DNA of 64,000 nucleotides from an uncultured Collinsella sp. (GTDB lineage: Bacteria; Actinomycetota; Coriobacteriia; Coriobacteriales; Coriobacteriaceae), in NCBI GenBank assembly GCA_938005465.1, contig CALLNU010000021.1, forward strand, positions 62,001-126,000, given 5' to 3'. Shown here piece after piece: positions 8,424 through 17,205 of the stretch. How positions within the stretch are numbered: the first letter of the stretch is position 1; the number at the start of each line of letters is the position of its first letter. The translations under genes were made by a program, and so were the position numbers. A model generated the notes under the pieces. That model saw nothing but the letters and a program-made list of their open reading frames with translations. It ran no database searches and had not been told where the DNA came from.

Positions 8424-9023
8424 TTAGGCCTGGAAGGTATCGCGGTCGGGGGCGAAGGACTGCATGGCCGCGATGGTGCGGTCAAAGAGCTCGGGGAGCT
8501 CCCAGCCCAACATCTCGGCGCCCTGCGAAATCACGTCGCGCGAGCAGCCGGCGGCAAAGCGCTTGTCCTTGAACTTCTTCTTGAGCGACTTGGTCGTAAA
8601 GTCCATAACGCTCTTGCTCGGGCGCATGATGACTGCAGCGCCGATCAGGCCGGTGAGCTCATCGCAGGCAAACAGGATCTTTTCCATCTGCAGCTCGGGC
8701 TTGGGCAGCGAGGTGTTGAAGTCGGACGTGTGCGTCTGGATGGCGCGAATGAGCTCTGGAGACGCACCTTCGCCCTTAAGAATCTCGGCAGCATAGATGG
8801 TGTGGTTCATGGGGTCGTCCTCATGCTCCTCCCAATCCAGGTCGTGCAGCAGACCGACGATGCCCCAAAACTCCTCGTTCTCGGGGTCGAACTCGCGCGC
8901 AAAGTAGCGCATAGTGCCCTCGACCGTCTCGCCATGGGTGATATGGAACGGGTCCTTGTTGTGCTCGTTGAGCAGTTCGAACGCGCGGTCGCGGGTGATT
9001 CCGGCGGTAAGCGGCTCTGCCAT
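8424..9023 (-). CDS. HD-domain metal-dependent phosphohydrolase family protein
   Basis: 199 residues. The HD pair is visible in G-L-L-H-D-L-D-W-E near residue 57, with an upstream H-I-T-H-G-E (about 27-32) and a later I-Q-T-H-T that complete the metal-binding pattern of HD hydrolases. Similar stand-alone proteins are annotated as HDIG or HD-superfamily hydrolases. Their substrates, probably nucleotides or phosphate esters, are usually unknown. AAGGAG lies before the ATG. It is flanked on both sides by copies of the same 41-bp hairpin repeat and appears monocistronic. Confidence 0.8.
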   Translation of the reverse strand: MAEPLTAGITRDRAFELLNEHNKDPFHITHGETVEGTMRYFAREFDPENEEFWGIVGLLHDLDWEEHEDDPMNHTIYAAEILKGEGASPELIRAIQTHTSDFNTSLPKPELQMEKILFACDELTGLIGAAVIMRPSKSVMDFTTKSLKKKFKDKRFAAGCSRDVISQGAEMLGWELPELFDRTIAAMQSFAPDRDTFQA

Positions 9024-9077
9024 AGGAGACTCCTTGTGCTCGTGGGTATCGATAAGAATGAATACTACTAGAACAAG

Positions 9078-9118
9078 AAAACCACCACAAAGGTGCCTGT
9101 CCCCTTTGTGGTGGTTTT
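9078..9118. repeat. 41-bp hairpin repeat, copy 2
   Basis: Same arms as the copy at 8368-8408; the loop differs by one base (TGCCTGTCC against TGCCTTTCC). It lies upstream of the HD gene and downstream of the CarD-like gene. Confidence 0.8.
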
Positions 9119-9130
9119 GGCGCGGTTGGG

Positions 9131-9616
9131 TTAGTTGAGGGCGGCTTGGGCTAGGCGGGCTTCGGCGGCCTCCTCGGTGACGCCCAAGGCCACAGCGAAC
9201 TCCTCGATGGAGCGGCGCTTGGCTTCCTTGAGTACGCGCATGTAGTAGGAGCTGGGCTTTTTATCAGCTTCCTCGGCCTGGCGAATGCGGTACATCATGG
9301 TCTTTGCCACGCGGACCGTCTCGGGCGCGCCCAGCTTGAGCTGCTGCTTAAAGTGCGTCTCCTCAAGCGAGCTGTTGCGCTCGGTAAAGGTGTCGCACTC
9401 CAGCTCGTCATAGTGGCTCAGCAGGTGCTCGGCATCTTGCTGCGAGATGGCGGCGTGCAGACGGTCGGCCTGCGCCACGGGGTACATGAGGATCGTCTGC
9501 GCATGTCCCTGCTTGGTCTCGAGCAGCAGCATGGGCTGCGGCGTATCGTCCCTAAAACCGACGACGGTGCAGACTCCCTGGCCCGGATGAATGACGTGTT
9601 GACCGATTGAGAACAT
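9131..9616 (-). CDS. CarD/CdnL-family transcriptional regulator
   Basis: 161 residues. The N-terminal F-S-I-G-Q-H-V-I-H-P-G-Q-G-V-C segment is the Tudor-like RNA-polymerase-interacting domain shared by CarD, CdnL and TRCF. The rest is helical with basic stretches that could bind DNA. CarD proteins bind the RNAP beta subunit and stabilise open complexes, often at rRNA and other housekeeping promoters. GGAGG precedes the ATG. It could act as a global rather than a local regulator; nothing around it points to a specific target. Confidence 0.88.
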   Translation of the reverse strand: MFSIGQHVIHPGQGVCTVVGFRDDTPQPMLLLETKQGHAQTILMYPVAQADRLHAAISQQDAEHLLSHYDELECDTFTERNSSLEETHFKQQLKLGAPETVRVAKTMMYRIRQAEEADKKPSSYYMRVLKEAKRRSIEEFAVALGVTEEAAEARLAQAALN

Positions 9617-9958
9617 GCTACCTCCAACTTATACGAATTTACGTATGTCTAGAATAACACGCTGACGTGCGCAAACCCTTACTTTATGCAGGAAAAGCAC
9701 ACAACTCTGATAGGTAAGAGTATTCGATAACAGACGCAGCTCATTCACACCTTTATGCATTTTCAACGCCTGCATAATCTGCAGGCAGACTGGCATCTTT
9801 GAGTGACTCCATACAAGCTGTAGTCATTTTTGTGCATATGCAATATCTATTAGCTTTACCCTGCGACAGTGCCCGTCGCTTGTGATAGAGTGCTACAAAC
9901 TCTGGCTTTTGCCCTACGAGTGACCAAGAGCTCGGGGGCTTTAACACAAGGAGGATCT
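9617..9958. other. 342-bp intergenic region upstream of argS
   Basis: AT-richer than its surroundings with no credible gene. It must hold the divergent promoters of the CarD-like gene and argS, but I saw no confident -35/-10 pair. No T-box specifier structure was recognised. Confidence 0.4.
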
Positions 9959-11812
9959 ATGCCCGAGAAGATTGAAGAGCTGGTACGCGCTGCGCTTGCT
10001 GCGGCCCAGGAGGCCGGCGACCTTTCCGCATTTGAACTTGACGATTGCGCTATCGAGCGACCGGCTGACACTTCTCATGGCGAGTGGACCTCTACCATGG
10101 CCCTGAAGTCCGCCAAGCTGGCCCACTGCGCCCCGCGCAAGATCGCCGAGGCCATCGTTGCCCATATGCCCGAGGACCCCGCGATCGAGAAGGTCGAGAT
10201 CGCAGGCCCCGGCTTCATCAACTTCTACCTCTCCGTTGCCGTCAAGAATGCCATCTTTGGCGAGGCTCGCGAGAAGGGTATGGACTTCGCTAAGTCCAAC
10301 GTCGGTGGTGGCCTGAAGACCCAGGTCGAGTTCGTTTCCGCCAACCCCGTCGGCCCCATGCACATCGGCCACGGCCGCTGGGCCGCGCTGGGCGACTCGC
10401 TCTGCCGCGTTATGGATCACGCCGGTTACGACATCCAGCGTGAGTTCTACATCAACGACCACGGCTCTCAGATGAACACCTTCGGCAACTCCATCAGCAC
10501 GCGCTATATGCAGCTTGCCGACATCATCGCCAAGCAGGGCGTGGATATCGACGAGGCTCACAAGCTGCTGATCGCCGACCGCGACGCCTTTGTTGCCGAC
10601 GAGAACGACCAGCATCCCGAGACCCATCCGTATCAGGACAACTTTGCCGAGACCCTGGGCAAGGACTCCTACGGCGGCGACTACATCATCGACGAGGCCG
10701 CCGAGTTCTGGCGCACCGACGGCGATAAGTGGGTCAACGCCGATCCGCAGGAGCGCATGGAGAGCTTCCGCGAGCGCGGCTATGTAAAGATGGTCGACAA
10801 TATGCGCGACCTTTGCCATGCCGTTAACTGCGACTTCGATCGTTGGTTCTCCGAGCGCTCGCTGTATGTGAAGGACACCGAGGGCGAGACCGCCGGCACC
10901 TCCGCCGTCGACCGCGCTTTTGAGAAGCTCGACAAGATGGGCTATCTCTACACCAAGGACGGCGCCCTGTGGTTCCGCTCCACCGACCTGGGCGATGACA
11001 AGGACCGCGTTCTGATCAAGTCCGATGGCGAGTACACCTACTTCGCCTCCGACGTTGCCTATCACTGGGATAAGTTCCAGCGCGTCGACCACGTCATCGA
11101 CATCTGGGGCGCCGACCACCACGGCTACATCGAGCGCGTCCGCTGCGTCTGCGATGCCTTGGGTTACCCCGGCAAGTTTGAGGTTCTGCTGGGCCAGCTC
11201 GTCAACCTGCTGCGCAACGGCAAGCCCGTCCGTATGTCCAAGCGTAAGGGCACCATGGTGACCCTGCAGGAGCTCGTCGACGAGGTCGGCTCCGACGCTG
11301 CCCGTTACACCCTCATCTCCAAGAGCTCCAACCAGATGGTCGACTTCGATATTGAGGCCGTCAAGAAGCGCGACAACTCCAACCCGGTGTACTACGTGCA
11401 GTACGCTCACGCCCGCGTGTGCTCCATCCTGCGCCGTGCCGCTGACGTTACGCCCGAGCAGGCTGACGAGATGGGCATGAAGGCCATCGCCGCCAAGGCC
11501 ATCGGTGAGAACGTCGATTACTCGCTGCTGACCGACCCGACCGAGCTCGCCCTTTCGCGCAAGCTCAACGAGCTCACCGACCTCATCGCCAGCTGCGCTC
11601 GCGACCGCGCCCCGTTCCGTCTGACGCACTTTGCTGAGGAACTCGCCGGCGACTTCCACAGCTTCTACGCTGCCTGTCAGGTGCTGCCGAGCGAGGGCCG
11701 TCCCGTCGACCCCGAGCTTTCGCGTGCCCGTCTGGCCGCTTGCGATGCCGTCCGCGTGACGCTCGCCCTGGTGCTCACCCTCGTTGGCGTTTCCGCGCCC
11801 GAGCAGATGTAA
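9959..11812 (+). CDS. argS: Arginyl-tRNA synthetase
   Basis: 617 residues. It charges tRNA-Arg with arginine. The class I signature HIGH is at residues 135-138 within P-M-H-I-G-H-G, preceded by F-V-S-A-N-P-V-G-P, and the KMSKS equivalent M-S-K-R-K-G-T starts at 426. The N-terminal ArgRS-specific domain (about 1-110) and the C-terminal DALR anticodon-binding domain (about 490-617) are both present. The ATG at 9959 follows a perfect AAGGAGG (9948-9954), which decides the start over an upstream alternative. A clear terminator follows, so the gene is probably a single transcription unit. Confidence 0.97.
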   Translation: MPEKIEELVRAALAAAQEAGDLSAFELDDCAIERPADTSHGEWTSTMALKSAKLAHCAPRKIAEAIVAHMPEDPAIEKVEIAGPGFINFYLSVAVKNAIFGEAREKGMDFAKSNVGGGLKTQVEFVSANPVGPMHIGHGRWAALGDSLCRVMDHAGYDIQREFYINDHGSQMNTFGNSISTRYMQLADIIAKQGVDIDEAHKLLIADRDAFVADENDQHPETHPYQDNFAETLGKDSYGGDYIIDEAAEFWRTDGDKWVNADPQERMESFRERGYVKMVDNMRDLCHAVNCDFDRWFSERSLYVKDTEGETAGTSAVDRAFEKLDKMGYLYTKDGALWFRSTDLGDDKDRVLIKSDGEYTYFASDVAYHWDKFQRVDHVIDIWGADHHGYIERVRCVCDALGYPGKFEVLLGQLVNLLRNGKPVRMSKRKGTMVTLQELVDEVGSDAARYTLISKSSNQMVDFDIEAVKKRDNSNPVYYVQYAHARVCSILRRAADVTPEQADEMGMKAIAAKAIGENVDYSLLTDPTELALSRKLNELTDLIASCARDRAPFRLTHFAEELAGDFHSFYAACQVLPSEGRPVDPELSRARLAACDAVRVTLALVLTLVGVSAPEQM

Positions 11813-11857
11813 GCTACGGGTCATTTGACCGTACAGACTTGGTTTAACTAAGCCTTG

Positions 11858-11890
11858 AAAGCCCGATCTCCCACGGAGGTCGGGCTTTTT
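11858..11890 (+). terminator. Terminator of argS
   Basis: AAAGCCCGATCTCC pairs with GGAGGTCGGGCTTT (one G-T pair) and a T-run follows. Confidence 0.85.
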
Positions 11891-11943
11891 GCAAACGCCG
11901 ACGTATTGACGAATTTGGAACTGCTGGAAATACGAAACTATGC

Positions 11944-12075
11944 CGGTTTACTACGATGAAATGAGAAATTCCAACTACGCCGGCTTTTCGCAAAAAAGCG
12001 CAAGGCATCTACCTGCGGTTTTAGTTCAACAAGTTTCGGAGTGATCGCGGTTGAGCGATTCATCGTAGTAAACCG
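11944..12075. repeat. Inverted repeat element in the argS-rho spacer
   Basis: CGGTTTACTACGATGAA at 11944-11960 is matched perfectly by its complement at 12059-12075, leaving about 98 bases between the 17-bp arms. No frame inside looks coding. It may be a small palindromic intergenic element or a remnant of one. Confidence 0.6.
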
Positions 12076-12168
12076 CCACAGTTTTGGCGGAGGCAGTCAG
12101 ATTTGTGGGTGTTAAACCAAAGATTGTCCCTTTTGACTAGTCGTTTAAGAACGTCCTCAATGACTAAG

Positions 12169-12196
12169 TTGCAGGTGGTTGCGGTTGTGTTACACT
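12169..12196 (+). promoter_or_regulatory. Probable rho promoter
   Basis: TTGCAG (12169-12174), a 16-bp spacer, TACACT (12191-12196). A 140-base leader with two small stems follows, which could serve Rho autoregulation; that role is inferred from other bacteria. Confidence 0.5.
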
Positions 12197-12340
12197 AACG
12201 CTGCGTATATGACGCAAATATCTCGATACAGATCAATGATGTCCGTCGGTATTTGACGGAGCTAGACTGTTTAGCCGCCCTGAAGGTTTATGCAGGGAGC
12301 ATGTGATCACAGGGCTTGAAAAGAAAGTTGAGCAAACACT

Positions 12341-14923
12341 GTGTCTGATCAACAGCAAGAAAACGAAATAACGACGACGCAAGCCGCTCCCGCTGCACCG
12401 GTTGCGTTGGACCAGGTCGCGGCGCCCGCGCAAGCCTCGGCTCCTGAGACGCCTAAGGCTGCTTCGACGCCTACGCCTTCAGCGGCTGAGAAGGCCGTGC
12501 CTGCAACTGGTGAGGAGGCTGCTCCGGCAAAGCCCAAGCGTACGCGCCGCACGGTCAAGCCTGCCACTGACGGCGAGGAGGTCACCAAGCCCAAGCGCCG
12601 TACCACGCGCACGACGCGCGCCAAGCGCACCGTTGCAGCTGACTCCTCGGCGCCGATTTCCGATGAGGTCGCGCAGGCACGTGCGTTGGCGCAGATTAGC
12701 GAGGCTCAGGTGGTGCGCGCCCGCCGTCGTGCTGCCGAGCGCGAGGCCGCGGCTCTGACCGAGCTTGCAGCTCCGTTTGTGCCCGAGACGCCTGCCGCCA
12801 CCGAGACCCCTGTCGCCGACCAGCCAACCGAGAAGCCGGTACCGCGCACACGCCGTCGCACGGCTGCTAAGGCCGAGCAGGTTGCCGATCAGGTAACCCC
12901 CGAGCTCGCTGAGGCTTCGGTCCGTTCCGCGGCAGGGGAGGGCACATCGCCTGTTGAGCCCGCTGCGCCTGTCGAGGCCAGCGAAGTTCCCGTTGTCGAT
13001 CCGGCTTTGCGCCCGCACCGTCGCGGTCGCAAGCCCAAGGCTTTCGTCGAGGCCGAGAAGGCCGCAGCCGCAGCCGCCGCCGCTCGGGATGCTGCGGCGA
13101 CCGCCGAGCCTGCAACCGCTGCCGACGCGCCCGTCCAGGATGCTACGACTTCCGAGGCCGTTTCTGCCGATGTCGAGCCCGCCGACGTCCGTCCTGGTCG
13201 CAGCCATCGTACTGCTGCTAAGCGCACGTCCAAGGCCAAGGCTGCCAAGAAGGGTGCGTCCGAGGTTTCCGCCGAGACGACCGCCGATGCATCGACTGAT
13301 GCCGCCGAGCCCCAAGACGTCGAACAGTCTGCGTCCGAGAAGCCCAAGCGCGGTCGCAAGAAGTCCGCTAAGGCCAAGGCCGTCGAGCAGCATGCCGAGG
13401 CCGAGCCGCAGGGCGATTCCAATGCCGAGGCCAGCGATGATGCTTCGGCTAACGAAGACGCCTCCGCAACCGATGGCACCGCCCCCGTCGAGACCGAAGA
13501 GAGCGCTCGCCCCAACCGCCGTCAGCACAAGCGCAACGACGAGCGTAATGACCGCAACGAGCGCAAGGACGAGCGTAACAACGATCGCCGCAACCGTCAG
13601 CGCGACCGCAAGCAGCGCAATAAGGAGCGCAATGCCGCTCCGACTGAGCCCACGCTTTCGCGCGAGGAGCTCGCGGCCATGAAGGTCGCCGAGCTGCGCG
13701 AGAAGGCCAAGGAGTTCGAGATCGAGACGACCGGCAAGAAGAAGGCCGAGCTCGTCGAGGAGATCTACGTCACCGCCGCAAAGGCCGAGGGTTTCCGCGA
13801 TATCAAGGGCATTCTGCAGATTCGCCCAGACAGCTCCGGCATCATCCACGCCCATGGCTACATGAAGTCCAACGACGACGCCTTCGTGCCCGCATACCTC
13901 ATCCGTTCCGCGCGTCTGCGCACGGGCGATGTCATCGAGGGCTCGCTGCGTCCTTCGCGCGGCGGCGACAAGCGCGCCGGCCTCGCCAAGATCACGACCG
14001 TCAACGGCATGGATCCTGAGCAGATTCGCAATCGCCCCAAGTTCGGCGACCTCACCCCGGTCTATCCCAACGAGCCGCTGCGCATGGAGCATGGCAAGGA
14101 TTCCATTACCGGTCGTGCCATCGACATCGTGTCGCCGATCGGCAAGGGTCAGCGCGGCCTGATTGTGTCCCCGCCTAAGGCCGGCAAGACGACGATCCTC
14201 AAGAAAATCTGCCAGTCTATCTCGATTAACAACCCCGAGGTGCACCTCATCTGCCTGCTCGTCGACGAGCGCCCCGAAGAGGTCACCGATATGCAGCGTT
14301 CCATCAAGGGCGAGGTTGTGGCGTCGACCTTCGATATGCCCGCCGACAACCACACTCGCGTGGCAGAGCTCGTCATCGAGCGCGCCAAGCGCATCGTGGA
14401 ACTGGGCGGCGATGTTGTAGTTGTGCTCGACTCCATCACGCGTCTTGCCCGCGCCTACAACTTGGCGGCGCCCGCCTCAGGCCGCATCCTTTCGGGCGGC
14501 GTTGATTCGGCGGCACTGTATCCGCCCAAGCGTTTTCTGGGTGCAGCCCGCAATATCGAGAACGGTGGCTCGCTCACCATCCTGGCCTCCGCACTCATCG
14601 ATACCGGTTCCAAGATGGACGAGGTCATCTTTGAGGAGTTCAAGGGTACCGGCAACATGGAGCTCAAGCTCGACCGCGACCTGGCCGATCGCCGCATTTT
14701 CCCGGCCATCGACCCTGTTGCCTCGGGTACGCGCAACGAGGACCTGCTGGTCGACGAGCAGATGCGCCCGTTTGTCTTTGGTCTGCGTCGCATCCTCGCC
14801 GGCATGAACAATACCGAGCGCGCGGCCGCATCGTTTATCAAGGGCCTCAAGGGCACCAACACCAACCAGGAGTTCCTGGTGCGTTCGGCCAAAAAGCATA
14901 GCGACTACGAGCAGACGTTCTAA
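12341..14923 (+). CDS. rho: Transcription termination factor Rho
   Basis: 860 residues from a GTG start. Residues 1-430 are a long low-complexity Ala/Glu/Pro/Lys/Arg extension, including an Arg/Asn/Asp-rich stretch near 400-430. It is followed by the Rho N-terminal helical domain (about 438-480), the cold-shock RNA-binding domain (about 485-560) and the hexameric RecA-like ATPase with Walker A P-P-K-A-G-K-T-T-I starting at residue 611. The helicase ends RNA synthesis at rut-type sites. A long N-terminal insertion is common in actinobacterial Rho; here it doubles the usual 420-residue length. A terminator follows, and no rpmE was seen next to it. Confidence 0.97.
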   Translation: MSDQQQENEITTTQAAPAAPVALDQVAAPAQASAPETPKAASTPTPSAAEKAVPATGEEAAPAKPKRTRRTVKPATDGEEVTKPKRRTTRTTRAKRTVAADSSAPISDEVAQARALAQISEAQVVRARRRAAEREAAALTELAAPFVPETPAATETPVADQPTEKPVPRTRRRTAAKAEQVADQVTPELAEASVRSAAGEGTSPVEPAAPVEASEVPVVDPALRPHRRGRKPKAFVEAEKAAAAAAAARDAAATAEPATAADAPVQDATTSEAVSADVEPADVRPGRSHRTAAKRTSKAKAAKKGASEVSAETTADASTDAAEPQDVEQSASEKPKRGRKKSAKAKAVEQHAEAEPQGDSNAEASDDASANEDASATDGTAPVETEESARPNRRQHKRNDERNDRNERKDERNNDRRNRQRDRKQRNKERNAAPTEPTLSREELAAMKVAELREKAKEFEIETTGKKKAELVEEIYVTAAKAEGFRDIKGILQIRPDSSGIIHAHGYMKSNDDAFVPAYLIRSARLRTGDVIEGSLRPSRGGDKRAGLAKITTVNGMDPEQIRNRPKFGDLTPVYPNEPLRMEHGKDSITGRAIDIVSPIGKGQRGLIVSPPKAGKTTILKKICQSISINNPEVHLICLLVDERPEEVTDMQRSIKGEVVASTFDMPADNHTRVAELVIERAKRIVELGGDVVVVLDSITRLARAYNLAAPASGRILSGGVDSAALYPPKRFLGAARNIENGGSLTILASALIDTGSKMDEVIFEEFKGTGNMELKLDRDLADRRIFPAIDPVASGTRNEDLLVDEQMRPFVFGLRRILAGMNNTERAAASFIKGLKGTNTNQEFLVRSAKKHSDYEQTF

Positions 14924-14960
14924 GTCGTCAACCGCACGCGGCGTTATTGCCGGCGCGATG

Positions 14961-14991
14961 AAGGGTCGGGGCTTGCGCCTCGGCCCTTTTT
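14961..14991 (+). terminator. Terminator of rho
   Basis: AAGGGTCGGGGC and GCCTCGGCCCTT pair (two G-T pairs) around TTGC, then T5. Confidence 0.8.
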
Positions 14992-15068
14992 ATATCGCCA
15001 CTCGGCGCCAGTTATCGACCATAAGACTGGCAAGCAGCAGGTTTCCCGTTTCAATCCGACATCGTCGC

Positions 15069-15097
15069 TTGCAATCGACAGGGCGGTTTCGCATAAT
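15069..15097 (+). promoter_or_regulatory. Promoter of the 15,234 gene
   Basis: TTGCAA (15069-15074), a 17-bp spacer, CATAAT (15092-15097). The rest of the 310-base rho spacer shows nothing else clear. Confidence 0.5.
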
Positions 15098-15233
15098 AGC
15101 TTTTAAGCTTCGCGACGGAAAACGCAGATGAAACGAACCATATACCGTTGCTTTGGGGCATAGCCCCGCTTCATCTTCTCTCGCGCAGCCAACTGAATGA
15201 TGCGATTTGGGTGCTGGAAGATGGGGAGAGCTC

Positions 15234-16634
15234 ATGGCTTCTTCTGATGCAACACAACGAGCAGTCCTTGCCGGACTTTCGTGCGGGATCGGCCTGGCCG
15301 CCCCCGTGGTTATGTATGCCGCGACGCTGCCGTTTTCGTCGGTGAACGAGACGGTCGTGGCGGGTGCGGTTCCCTTCGCCGTGGGCGCGGTGGCGGGCGT
15401 GGGTATCTATGCCGCCTCGCTGGGCATCTCCGAGTACCGTGCGCAGCGTGAAGAGCGTCTGTTCCAGCCCGATGCCATGGGCGGTGCTGCCAATCTCAAT
15501 CAACATCAAAGTGAGTTCAAGACCGCCTCGATTCCGGCTCAGCAGCAGGATGCGACTCCTTACGCTGCGGCTTCTGCTTCTCAGGCTCAGGCGGAGCAGT
15601 CTACCTCGGCATACCTTTCCGGCCTGACTGGTGCGTTCCAGCGCCGTCATGCCGATGATGGTGTCCCTACCATCGCTCGAGCCGCAGATGCTATGGACGA
15701 GGCCGAGGCTTGGTCCATGATCGACAGTATGCTCGACGACGATTCGCCGGTGAGCTGCGACCCTGCACACTCGCGCGACGTCTATCAAGTCGCCATCGAC
15801 GAGCTTACCAACGGCGGGCAGACCGGCTCCTTCAATCGTGACGACATCGCCGCCGCGGCGCGCGCCGTGTCGGGCTCCCAGGCCGCCCCTGCGGGCAGCA
15901 CGGCGGCTTTCGTGGCACTCGTTGCCAACGCGGCAGCCAATAACGCCTACAACGCTACCTCGGGCGACGCGAACGCTTCTGCCGATTATTCGTACGTTGA
16001 TGAAGCCATTACCGCGGACGAGGAGGCCGTTGCCGCCCGCCGTGCCGCCGAGAGCTCGCTTTGGGGCGCTCCTGCTCAGCAGCAGGCGGCTGAGGCTGCG
16101 CCGTACAACGCAAACCTCGCCAGCATGCCTATCATCTCCGGTGCCGCGGACATCGATCTTGACGACCTCGATGAACCTGCAGCCATCACCGCATCGATTG
16201 ATGCCCAAGATCGCATCGACACCGGCGACCTTCCGGACGCCTCGCTCGAGGTCGATGTCCCCATGGCCGATTACTCGGGCCACGAGGACATGTGGGCCGC
16301 CGCCACCGCGATTCTGGATGAGATTGACGAGCCCGCTCCTGTTGCAGTCCCCACTCCCGTCGCTGCCCCTCAGCCTGCTGCTCCCGCCTATGTCGGCCGT
16401 CACAGCGCTGTGTTCCCCGAGGATACCGCCCGTATCTCGCGCGAGAGCATCGAGCGGGCCGAGGCTATTGCCGCCGGCATTATGGAAAATCGTCGTCACG
16501 AGCGCGTCAATCAGATCCTCGAGGAAGAGATCGAGCGCCTGCAGTCCTCTACCGCCAAGCGTACGGGCCGTGCCTATCTGAGCGTTATCGAGGGCGGTAC
16601 CGCCAGCTTCGCGCCGCTCCGCGCGGAGGCATAA
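15234..16634 (+). CDS. Hypothetical Ala-rich protein with two N-terminal membrane segments
   Basis: 466 residues. Two hydrophobic stretches at about residues 10-32 and 40-63 form a likely membrane hairpin. The remaining 400 residues are acidic, rich in Ala, Asp, Ser and Pro and mostly disordered in appearance, ending in a charged helix with E-E-E-I-E-R-L. I recognise no domain. The ATG at 15234 follows GGGGAGAG. Composition suggests a cytoplasmic scaffold anchored by its N-terminus. The VanZ-like gene begins 7 bases after the stop, so the two are probably one operon. Confidence 0.75.
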   Translation: MASSDATQRAVLAGLSCGIGLAAPVVMYAATLPFSSVNETVVAGAVPFAVGAVAGVGIYAASLGISEYRAQREERLFQPDAMGGAANLNQHQSEFKTASIPAQQQDATPYAAASASQAQAEQSTSAYLSGLTGAFQRRHADDGVPTIARAADAMDEAEAWSMIDSMLDDDSPVSCDPAHSRDVYQVAIDELTNGGQTGSFNRDDIAAAARAVSGSQAAPAGSTAAFVALVANAAANNAYNATSGDANASADYSYVDEAITADEEAVAARRAAESSLWGAPAQQQAAEAAPYNANLASMPIISGAADIDLDDLDEPAAITASIDAQDRIDTGDLPDASLEVDVPMADYSGHEDMWAAATAILDEIDEPAPVAVPTPVAAPQPAAPAYVGRHSAVFPEDTARISRESIERAEAIAAGIMENRRHERVNQILEEEIERLQSSTAKRTGRAYLSVIEGGTASFAPLRAEA

Positions 16635-16641
16635 CTTCTGC

Positions 16642-17091
16642 ATGGTTAAGATCAATCGAAAATGGGCGGTCGTGACCTGCCTGATGGCGCTCTTGATCTG
16701 GGGCAATTCGCTGGTTCCCGGCTCGGGGTCGGGCTCACTGAGTCTAACGGTCATGGAAGCTATCCGCGGTTTCCTGCACGGCGTGGGACTTCCATATGAA
16801 TGGGTGACCAACTTTGTTGTTCGCAAGTGCGCGCATTTTACCGAGTATATGGTGCTCGGCATCCTGGCAACGCACGCTTTTGATTTTGAGGGCCGGCACA
16901 CCTTTGACGTGCTGCTGCCCACGGCGGTGTTCCTGCTGCTGATTCCCTCGATCGACGAGACGATTCAGCTCTTTGTGCCGGGACGCGCCGGCATGATCAC
17001 CGATGTGATGATCGACTGCTGTGGAGCGGCAATGGGCGTTGTGCTCCGATATCTCTTACGGTCGCTGATGTACGCCAAAAAGGCCGCCTAG
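16642..17091 (+). CDS. VanZ-like family membrane protein
   Basis: 149 residues with about four hydrophobic segments. It shows the VanZ pattern: R-K-C-A-H-F-T-E-Y near residue 60, then a D-E-x-x-Q-x-F-V-P-G-R segment near 104 followed by D-V-x-I-D-x-x-G. VanZ of Tn1546 gives low teicoplanin resistance, but chromosomal VanZ-like proteins are widespread and mostly of unknown function, so resistance should not be assumed. It sits right behind the hypothetical membrane-anchored gene, and its 3' end overlaps the terminator. Confidence 0.85.
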   Translation: MVKINRKWAVVTCLMALLIWGNSLVPGSGSGSLSLTVMEAIRGFLHGVGLPYEWVTNFVVRKCAHFTEYMVLGILATHAFDFEGRHTFDVLLPTAVFLLLIPSIDETIQLFVPGRAGMITDVMIDCCGAAMGVVLRYLLRSLMYAKKAA

Positions 17092-17122
17092 GACGTATTG
17101 TTTGGTCCTAGGCGGCCTTTTT
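17077..17122. terminator. Bidirectional terminator
   Basis: Perfect 18-bp arms (17077-17094 and 17105-17122) with a 10-base loop, A-run before and T-run after. The 5' arm overlaps the last codons of the VanZ-like gene. It can serve the convergent ROK kinase gene too. Confidence 0.9.
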
Positions 17123-17205
17123 TATTTGAGGGCTTATATGAGGCGTGGTGGCGTCGTTCCATTGGTCGGATTTGCTGGGCGCGCCACGCCCCGTGGGTGC
17201 GTCTG

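Noticed and set aside
9753..9947. 64-residue minus-strand gene upstream of argS
   Set aside because: It lies in the AT-rich promoter region, lacks a ribosome site and shows no domain.
16642..17091. Glycopeptide resistance gene
   Set aside because: Only the VanZ-like fold is seen; no van ligase, dehydrogenase or peptidase genes are nearby.
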